Program-made: the position numbers and the translations under genes
Assembly: GCA_012295275.1 (NCBI GenBank)
Contig: CM022671.1
Location: 28,014,322-28,078,321, forward strand
Source: Chrysomallon squamiferum
Taxonomy: Eukaryota; Mollusca; Gastropoda; Neomphalida; Peltospiridae
Direction of reading: 5' to 3'
DNA length: 64,000 nt
In this document: positions 48,841 through 59,800 of the stretch, piece after piece
Position numbering within the stretch: position 1 is the stretch's first letter
Layout: every line of letters begins with the position of its first letter
The notes under the pieces: model-generated
What the model was told of the DNA's origin: nothing
Databases searched by the model: none
The model's input: only the letters and a program-made list of their open reading frames with translations

Positions 48841-51800
48841 GGAACCTGTCTAATAGATGAACTGAAACATAATCTGAAATTTAAAAAACATTTCTGATTC
48901 AGAGATTCAAATGTCTTTTGAGTCCAAAGATTAAATTTAAGTTTGGAAATATGTGATATGAGGATTTATCTTTTTATCAAGAAGTAAAATGAATATACAC
49001 TTAAATGCACTCTATTTTTAAAACTCAAAATTAACAATTACATATCATCAACAAAAAGTTCATCAAAAATCTAACATATAAGCAATATACACATTAAAAA
49101 AAAATGACATCCCCAAAAATGAATCACTTACATTCATGGACTGAAATGCTTGGAAACAAACAAAAACATATTTACGTTGAATGACCTTGACGTTGAAATT
49201 GATGATCATAAAATCTTGATTCATGCACCATTATATAGAGGTAATACAGCCTGTGTAAAACTGTTTAAAATTAAAAACCAGTTTATACAACAATGATCCT
49301 CACTTGGTGATCTCACATGTTTGAACTACAAACACAAAAATGTCACAAACAGCTGAAGAAGTTCATAAAAATGTCATAATTTAAAAACTGTGGCATTCTA
49401 AACATTCTCTATAAGCCTTGAAATTTATCATAATAATAATAATAATAATCTCATTTGAAAATGCTATAGAAAATGCTATCGATAGTAAGGTTAAATACTG
49501 CATACAATTTAAAAAAAAAAAATTAATGACTTATAAATACATAACAAAGCCTTACACTAGATTAGAAAAATTAAAACATTCTCTTTTTTTTTCTTTTTTT
49601 TGTGGGTACATTATATTTGATTAATTTACCTTCCCACTAAAACAGGAATCATTCTGTTATTCTTTCCATTTCCAGGGAGGGTAGAGATATTTCACAATAA
49701 GAACTGTCAAAACATTCCTTTGTATGCATTTTTTGCATGTGTTACATTTCTTTTGTGCATTTATTTCCTATAAGCTGATCCATAGCTTATAGACTCATAA
49801 ATGTTTGTGAGTAAATCTGTCTACAGAACCAGACTCACCAAACATCAACATTGGACTCTGAAATTTTTAAATTATGGTTGATTTTGTATATTTTTCTCCA
49901 CTGACAAACATTTTACCAGTGGAAAAAAAACACAAAAAAACCCACTTACAATATTTAAGATGATGAATGATATGACTTACATGCTAATATAATGTTTTAA
50001 CAATAAAACCATTCTGGTAGATACAAGGAAAATAACTGTTAACTATGTATACAACTTTTTTAACATACAGAAAATGGATGAGTACCCTATTATTATACTC
50101 ACTAAAATTTGCTAATGGAAACATTTTACATGAAGTATATTCTAAATGCATAGTTATAATTAAAATAGAAGGAAACTGCAGGTTAAAAAGGCCTAATCTG
50201 ACCATCTTTTTGGTTTTTACCCCAGTCAAGAGAAATAACTGAAGCAATAAATTATATTTATTCCCCCCTCCAACTAACAGTAGTTACAACATATTTTTTA
50301 AACACTGAGATGAAAATAATTAAAATTCATCATTTTGTTGAAAAATGAGCTTGAAGTTGTCATGTACTTTAACAAAGGCATTAGACTGCAAAAGGAAAAC
50401 ATGTTTTGGTTCTGGCCCAGGACCCCACGTAAAAGAATCAAATACAAGAACAAATTTGTAGCAATTAGGAATAATGCAGATTAATTAGGTGATTTAAACA
50501 GGAATGTGTTCAATTTGAATGTTGGTTTCATGCTTCATTAATTATAATCTCATTTAAAATAATAAAATACCCTAGATAGACAAACTAATGTGATAGTTTG
50601 GGGTATTCAGTAAATGGGTATTAAATTTTTAAAATAGATAAATATCACTGGAAATGAAAGAAATTATAGGAAGAAAAAACAGAAGGGTAAATTAAAAGAA
50701 GAAAAAATTATTATTGCTGTTGGTTAAATATTTCAATTTTAATTTTTTGTTGGTCTTGCTGCTGCTGAGAAGATAAATAATAATCATCTAAAATATTTTC
50801 AGTGGAGAATTAAATGTTACTTCTTATTAAAAACCCACAAATCTCCTACAAATAAAACACAAAAAAAAAAAATGTAAAGTCTTCCAGTGAAATAAAAATT
50901 ATTTAAATTTAGAGTAATTCTGAAAAAAAAAAAAAAGTAAAGAAACATTTTTCGTAGTCTTAAATAATTTATAAAAATGTTTCCCTATGGAACATATCAC
51001 ACACAACTGGACAAACACTTAAATAAAATTCTGACTATATTAACCAGAAAAAACGTCTGTAAGTTCAACGTATGCTTGCCACAAAGTCTAAAAAATCAAG
51101 CAAAAGAAGCCAGCAAACAAGTCTGGGTTTGAGAATTTGTTCTGGGACTGGTTCACACATCTCCCCACTCTGTTGTAGTATCAGACCATGACCAACTGGT
51201 GATCAACCAGTGACACTGTTTTTTTCTTTTAACTCTATAAAAACTTTTTTTTTTTTTTTTTTTTTTTCACCACATTCTTCTGTCCTTCAATTATGCATGT
51301 GTAACAAACAAACTGATAGAAGTGCCCGTCAGGCTTTTTGTTTTTTCCAGTAACATGCAGCAGTGCAGTGATTGGCTCATTGGTTTGGAGGTCTCATCAT
51401 CCCAAAAACCCTCCCAAAAGAGAAGCGAGGATTACAGCCAGAATAATAAGACAAATTATAATCATTATCTTCTTCTGCAATACAAAAAAAAAAAAAAGAG
51501 AAAAGAAATAAAAACAATGAAAATTAAATTAATGAAAATACAAAAAAAACCTTGTGCACATAAAACAAATAATCCTTAACTAACCGAACTGTATTATTAT
51601 CATAGTTTTTTTCTAATCAAATTTTAGAACAATCTTTCTTCTATTTTAAAATGTTATCTAATGTTAATGTAACAAATAAAAAAATATAATACAACCTGCA
51701 AAACTAAATTTTTTTTTAAAGAAAATTGAAAAAATCAAGAAAATAAAGGATGTAACAGTATCAGAATTGACCAATAAGGCAATGCAAGATAAACAATAAC

Positions 51801-53892
51801 TATACTTAACACCATCAAACACAAATATAAGCTCCACCAAACGACAACCAGCTGTACAATACTGATAATTTGCACCAATTCAACATCTAGACACCATCTG
51901 CAACACACAGACTTGCAAGGTCCAAAATAAATATTGCAACAACAAAGAGACAACATTTAACAGTCATAGCAGCACACAGAAAACAGTAAACTGACATAGT
52001 ACTTCACACCAAAATAAAGCCCATCTTCTCGAACTGAATATAATTTACCCAGCTCATCGAAACTGCTGTAAATATAGAAAATATATACAAAACCAAAAAA
52101 AAAAAAAAAAAAAAGTACAAGAATCAGTGAATGCTGGTTTTAAAGAGTATTATTTGATTCCTAATTATAGAATTTATAAATGGCATTATTACTCCTAAAG
52201 TAATTTTGTTTTTAGTGTCATTTGGATTGTGGACAGTTTCACACATGAAAACAAATTCAGCTTTCAGTTCTGAAAAGAATTTTTGTAACATTTTCATGAC
52301 AGCTATTTCTAATGTAGAAACACAGTATTTTAATCTTTTACACAACAATGAAATTTTTAAAAAATGAAGAGTTTGTATAACTGCACATTATGATGTCCTA
52401 AGCCATTAATTACAGTAAATTTAAGATATTTCTTTTTATAATGATCTTATCTAATTAAACTGGATAATCTTATTATCAAACTCTTAAACAAAGAAATAAA
52501 TTCACCTGAAATAATAGTGCAATTACTTTTTGTTCAAAATTTTAAATGGAATTACATATTTCATATCAAATTAAGTACTCTTTTCGTAGGTTAATTCAAT
52601 TTCCATTATTTTAATATAGTTTATATATAATATGATTTAAAAAGTTAATACATTACATTTCACAAATAATGTTTTAAAAACACAACACCATGACATGTGA
52701 AAATTAGTTTAATAAGATTTATATACATGAAATATGTTAACAGTCACTGAATTGTTATCTGTTGTACATTAAGTACTGTAATATTGTCATTCAAATCTGT
52801 CTCAATATTTTTCAAAATAACAGTATATATATAAAAAAAAAATATCGAGGCAGATTTATTTGTCAAAAATAAAACTGCCAGTTCAATCATAAAGCACTGG
52901 ATTTGTTTTTTGTTTTTCAGTTACATAGGAAAACTAAAGTGGTGTACTAACTCTACTTTTAAAAAACTCTTTTAAAACAATAATTTGCTGCTCCCTGTAT
53001 CAACAATAAAATTTATTATCATTGATAGTAAATTGGCACTTAATATGTTTGTTTTTTGTTTGTTGTTTTTTAACAGATAAAATACAAATAACAATATATC
53101 TCCATAATTATAAAGCAATGTAAACTCTTTTAATTTTATATTTCATGATTTCTGCTCCTTTTGTGACTTAAAAAACATTTGTAATATCACATAAATTACT
53201 CTTTTTAATTCAATACAAAAACAAAAATTTAACAATATTAAAAAATCTGTGACACATTTTAAATAACACAAAAAAAAAAAAGAAAAAAAAATATTAAAAA
53301 TGTTTTAATAAAACAGAATGAACAAAAGATTATAACAACAGCAAGTAATAGAAAATCAAAAAAGAAACAGATACAAAAAGAATAAACCTATGTTTTAACA
53401 ATTTTATGTTAAGATTATACAGATTATTTTTAATATTTGAACATGTCTTTAATTTTTTTTTTTTTTTTGAAAATATCTTTATTTTGTTTTTGTTTTTTTA
53501 ATAGCCTTGTATTAGCATTTCTTTCACATGAAAATTCATAATTTATTTTTTACTTTTTTTTCACAAAATAAATACATTACTATTTACCACACCAGTATTA
53601 TTTTATTACACATTCTAGCTATCACACAGTAAATTTATTAATTGTGTGTTTATGTCGTCATACTTAGGTAGGAGGTTGCCATGATAAAACAAACTGATCT
53701 ACTGTACTTAATTCCAAAATATTTATTTATTTATTTGTAAAAAAAACCCAAAATAAATTCAAACAAAAAAGAAAAAAGTAAAATTTTAAATAAATAAATA
53801 AAAACAGAAAAAAAGAACAAAACAACCCTTCCACCCAAAAAACAACACTTTAAATTAAAAAAAAAAAAAAAAATATTAGCTAAAAACATATA

Positions 53893-53925
<33 letters not shown>

Positions 53926-54424
53926 CACATTTCCAGTTTCTAATATGTTAAGACAGCAAACAATCTGTTTTATGGCTGGCCTCAAATATCAGACAAGAAA
54001 CACACAATACATAATTTCTAATAAGTAGAAATTCTATCGTTAATTACCAAAATAAAAGGCATTTTACTTTAAAAAGCAGTTATATATGGATATATGTACA
54101 AATCCAATAGCCTTTTTTCCTGTTTTTTTTCCCCCTAAATTAAAAGAAAGCAAAATTTGGTGGAAATAAAAAACATAATTACCACTGAAGTGGTTTTATT
54201 TTAACTGTATCACAGGAAGTATTTAGATCTGCTCTATGTTTGGAAGTTAAGTAATTTTCTATTGTACCAAGGTAATAATTTCTTATATCAACAAGACATA
54301 ATACAAATATTGTACATTTTCAACAATTCTTATATACAACAATTACATTGTTAATACATTATAATTTAATGTTCATAATCATAAAATATATTTATTAAAG
54401 ATCATTTTAAGGCACATTAATTTT

Positions 54425-54462
<38 letters not shown>

Positions 54463-56832
54463 AAAAAAAAAAAAAAAAATAAATAAAATAAAATAAAAAA
54501 AAAAAAAAAAAAAAAAATGATGTTTAACAAAATATATTTATTAAGGATAATTTTAAGGCACATTATTTAACTTTATAATTCACCCGCAACCCCCCAAAAA
54601 TAATAAATAAATAAAAAATGATAATAAAACAAATTAAAGATAAACAAATAAAATAAAATAAAACAAAATAAAATAAGAAAATAACCTATAGTGCAGGATG
54701 TTTTAAAAAAAAAGAAAAAATAATGAAATACTCAGTGATAGTAATAAACATTCATGTTGTCATATTGGTCCGTATTTTTAAAAAAAATAATAAATGCTAA
54801 GATAAAAATGCAACAAAACTACGGCTTCGTAACTAAAAAACAAAAATGTTTATAATTCTGTTTCTTGTCACACAAACTAATGTAAATTATTTATTTATTT
54901 ATTATTTATTTCATTATTTACTTTACTTTACTTTCAATTATATTTTTATTATTATATTATTATTGTTTTTATTTTTTAATTATTTTTTCCAAAATTGAGC
55001 TGAACGTATGTGATAGACATAAAAAAAAAAAAAAAAAAAAATCTTTAGGATTGATCTTAAAGACAGTTATTACAAGCAATAACAGTTTATTATAATTATA
55101 TACAATTAGAAATCAATATACATTTCCTATTATTATTAAATACAAACAGTACATAAAAGTAAACAAAACAAAACAAAAATATCAGTAACATTAACTGCAT
55201 AATTTCAGTATGTTGGGACATAATTATAATCTTATCTACAGAATATATAATGATTTAAAAATTAAAAGTGAAATAAAGTACTAAGCTGATTATATGATTA
55301 ATAATAATAATAATAATCTATAACTGGTCATTATGAGGTTCTAGTTAATAAATAAATTATGTATGATGACAACACTGAGCACAAAGTTAACATCATGCTG
55401 GATTACTGCTACGAAAAACACAAATCAAATAAAACTATAATTTGAAACAAATATGAAAATATTAGAGGAAGCAAAAAAAAAATATAAAAATAAAAATAAA
55501 TAAATAAATAAAATAATAATAATAACACAAAAAATAAAATTAAAAAATAATGAAATAGAAGTAATAATTAAAAGCATGTTTATCAACAGTAATTGCAGTA
55601 GTTAAAAGCTTGTTAAAGATGAGGCAATGCAACTTAAGTTTTAACAAATTCTGAGGTATGAGTAACATTGAAATGATGTTCAAATTAACACTGATGATTA
55701 TATTAAAAAAATAGTTTATTCAATAAATAAAAAAATAAATACAAATAAAAATACTGAAATAAAACCCCAATTAGTTAATTCTCAAAAGAAGCTGTAGTAG
55801 TTTTTATTACTTTTGTGAGCAAATCACTAAAGTGAAAAATGAATGAAACAATGCATTAATATGCTTTTAAACACTAACAGTGCCAAATTAAATCAGAATT
55901 TTAAATTAGCCTGTCGCTCTATACTGTAGTTTGCAGAAAAGTAATGTGGAGGGAAAACAAAAAATACCCCCAAACCCAACGTTTGTCTTTTAAAGCATGT
56001 GTATTCTTGATTTAAAAATCTTCCATTTTATTAGCTGCTTCTTTTAATTAATTTATTTTTTAAATGAATAAAATTATTAAAAGCTATTCACTCTAAACTA
56101 AAAAAAATAAAAATAAAAATAAAAAGGTTTTCTCCCTCCACATATGAAAAACCACACCTGCTCTTTTCATTCTCTCCGTTTATCAATTCTGACAACTAAT
56201 TTTTTGAAGATGAAAACAGACATCTATTTACTCCAATTATAACCTACATTCTGAGTTTTCAGACAGCTGCTGCTACTGTAACTAAAACTGATAATTAAGA
56301 AACTGCTGTATGAAAAATGGTGCAGATGTTAATATGCTAGTATCAGATGCTATGAATAACCGTTTTGAATTTACGTTTTGGACAATTCAACATACATATT
56401 TACTCAATGCAACTTGTCATTTTTAACTATAGAAATTATTAGAAAAGTACTTTTTGAATTAATAATTAAAAAGATTTCACTTAAATTGAAAGTATTATTT
56501 AAAATATATCCTCAGAAACGGAAAATGTTTAGTTTGCTATAATGCAAAGTAAACTATTATATTGCACAAACCCAGTTTTTTTTTTTGTTGTTGTTTAAGA
56601 TAAATGGTCAATATTTATTTTTAAGATTAAACATTTACTACTTCAGCAATCATTGCAACCTGTTACAGTCAGTTAGTAATGTTTGTCTTTAAACTGCCAC
56701 CTAAACTCATTTACAAAGCATCCATTGATAATATCAAACGTAATTATTTGGCTGTATATTAATGAAGAATAATATATTTACAGAAACTGTAATGAGATCA
56801 CAGAGAATTCTTATGCTGTGTTAAACATATAG

Positions 56833-56866
<34 letters not shown>

Positions 56867-59800
56867 CCTATACATATAATACCTTAAAATATACAGTTGA
56901 GTAATACTGACTAGTCATGATGGAAAATTGTTGTTCAGACAGGCAGAATAATCATGATTTGGAGGTATGGACAGACGTCTTTAATACATTCTGTTTTAGT
57001 TTATACCAGGGACCAGTCTTTACTAACAATAAAAAATGACAAAAAATAAAAAATCTTAAATCTGTGATATCTTTTCATATGTGGAATGGGTAGAAAAGAA
57101 TGAAAAAAAAAGAAAAAGAAGATAAAATAAAATAAAATAAAACAAAACAAAAATAATTAAATATATAAACATATAAATTTAAATAAATGAAAATTAAAAC
57201 AGGCAGAATGGTAAATCTAGGCTGGTTTATACGTCATTTTGTTAGTGCAGTGTCCAAATATGACAGTAAGTTGTAAGTGTACATTATACAGTAGAGTTTC
57301 AGATTTGAAGCACATTAAGTATATTTTAAGTACTTTTTACTACTACTACTACTATTATTATCATTATTATTATTTTCAGTGTTTGGTTGTAGAAACCTAA
57401 ATAAATGGGTTAACAAAAAAAAAAAAAAAAGTTTCCTTTTATTTCCTGAACATATATATTTTTAAAACAAATGATATAATTAGGCTCATTGTCCTTAAAT
57501 GAAATGAAAAAAAAAAAAAGTGGAAACAACATCAAAACAACCTTACATATTATATATATAAAAAATTATAAAATAAAAAATCACAATCAAATGTTTTACA
57601 AATTTAAAAGTGATTTTTTCTTTGTTATTGCTGTGGCATGAATGGCTATCAACATGTTTTTAAATGTATGAAATTACAGATTTATGTGCATTTCCCACAA
57701 GTATATAAATTTTAAAAAAATTAAAAAATCACCATTGAATCTTTTAGAAAATTAAAAGTGACCTTTGTACATAATTCCTATTTCTTCTGATTCTGTAATA
57801 ATAATAAAACAGGCTTTCATTACTTGGTATTTTAGATTCTGGCTGATAATCACTTGCATGGGAAAAAATAAATCAAATTTATTGCACAATTTACAGCCAG
57901 TCGCATCTGAACACAGTACTGAATTACAAGGGATATGGTAGTATCCTGATTTTGTAACATAATTGTGGCCATACTGTCAAACACAGTTTAAGTGTTTCAT
58001 GAGGGAATTAAACATACAAACGTGATAACAAATTTAAAAAAAAAGAAAAAAAAAAGAAGGTAAAATATAAATTTCAGTATTCCATTTGGTAACTTATTTT
58101 AATTCTGATTAAGTGTATTTTCAAATTTAGCTAAATTTTATAAACTAACAAACTTTTTTCATTTTGATTTTGTGTATTTCTTTATCTGTTTTTTTTTTTA
58201 ATGTTGTTCTTTGGATTTTTAATTTATTAAAAAATAATTAGTGACTATAACATTAAGTACGTCACTGACATAAAATTAATTATTATTTTAGCAGTTTTGA
58301 TAATTAGAATTTATGAAACTTAAAAAAATAAATAATTAGAATTTAGATTTTTAAAAATGTATTTAACCTTTTTGCTTCTTGCTGAATTAGAAAATAAATT
58401 AACAACAAATAGGTTTTTTTTTTTTTTTTGTTTTTCAACTCACAATTAATGTTTTATATGTGTGAATTTTGAAATTGAAACCAGTTTAAAACTCAACAAT
58501 CAATGCAGGAAGTATTAAATTCTGACCTACAAAAATTATTGTAATTTATGAATAATGTTTTTATAATTTTGTTTCTTTGTTTAAATAAGGTTTTAGGAAA
58601 CAATATCACATTATGAAAATGAAATATGTTGAATAATATATATTTACATGAATTGTTTACCATACTGATAAAATTTAATTTTCATAATTATTTTATTTAT
58701 AAACACTAATCATCTTATTAATTTATTAAAGCACATCACTGACATTCGCTTTTGCCATTTGTTTTATTATTAATATTATTATTATTATTATTGTTATTAT
58801 TATTATTATTATTTATCATTAATATTAATATTTTGGGGGGGGGGTGTTAAAATATTTTGGAATGGACCAAACCAAATGGAATGAACATAAACATTAATAG
58901 CAAATTACAACAATATAATTTTATTTTATAACATGATGACCAATTGTGTAGGAAATGATAATAAAATAATCATGTTATTACGATTCAAAAATAAAAATAC
59001 TGGAAACCTTTTCTCCCTTAGACCACTAGTATTTTATTAGACATATCTAACTGTGCACTTTACTTTAAAAAGCAGTACTCTGGTGCCAAAAAAAAAAAAA
59101 AAAAAAAAATAATAATAATAAATAAATAACTAAATAAATAAATAAATAAAAGTAACAAAAAACAACAACAAAAAACCAAAACATAATAATAATAATAAAT
59201 AAATAATAATTAAAAAAAAAAAAAATTAAAAAAAATCAGTTCTGATGTTTAAGTGAATGTAACAGTACTGGAACACAAAAATAAAACAAGTACATCGACT
59301 CCATGTACAACAATAAATTAAAAAGGAACTAAAACTGTAACACAGGTCATGCAACGACTGCATGTGATGACAACAATGACGACGACAACAACTGTGGAAT
59401 GGTGGTGCCACTCAAGTCAGAGTGGTTGCAAGAATAATAGTAATCACTGCCAGCAGGATAAGAATACATATAAATATCATAATCTTTTTCTGAAAAACAA
59501 AAAAACCAAACAAAATTAACTAAAAAAAATAACATGAAAGAGAATTTCACATACAAAAACAAAATGATATAAAAAGAAGACAGAATATTTTTACAGACAT
59601 TCTAATTAATGGCCAGTGCTGATCAAATATAAACGGGGTATATTTCTTAATTTATTTAGAAATAAAAAATTTGTCTGATGATGATTTTATTTATTTATGT
59701 AAAATTTTACAAATATTAATATTATTATTTACTTATAGTAGAAGAAAATAAGTTTGTTTTGACCAGAAAATAAAATAACCAGACAGCAGCACTGGCCATT

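Larger units (their letters stand above)
46232..51396 (-). other. Syntaxin-1 intron and exon-B 3' untranslated region
   Basis: No supported coding exon lies here, apart from a very weak 21-nt microexon candidate at 46934-46954. The stretch includes the locally duplicated block at 47935-48507, an A29 run at 48809-48837 and several AAT tracts. The 3' untranslated region and poly(A) site for exon B must lie in the part just below 51397. Confidence 0.5.
51475..59411 (-). other. Syntaxin-1 intron and exon-A 3' untranslated region
   Basis: About 7.9 kb dominated by A-rich low complexity on the + strand (T-rich on the syntaxin coding strand). It includes an (AT)n/poly(A) block at 54431-54517, an A32 run at 56833-56864 and a G10 run at 58835-58844. 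I found no fourth anchor-like exon by looking for an acceptor followed by a Lys-Lys-Ile type start. Confidence 0.5.

Noticed and set aside
48607-48897. Plus-strand 96-codon frame in the syntaxin intron
   Set aside because: It is interrupted by a poly-Lys run from the A29 tract and has no resemblance to any family or splice context.
53731-53985. Minus-strand frame with a long isoleucine run that looks like a membrane segment and might be a fourth syntaxin anchor
   Set aside because: The isoleucines come from an (AAT)n microsatellite. There is no acceptor followed by Lys-Lys-Ile and no 78-nt exon.
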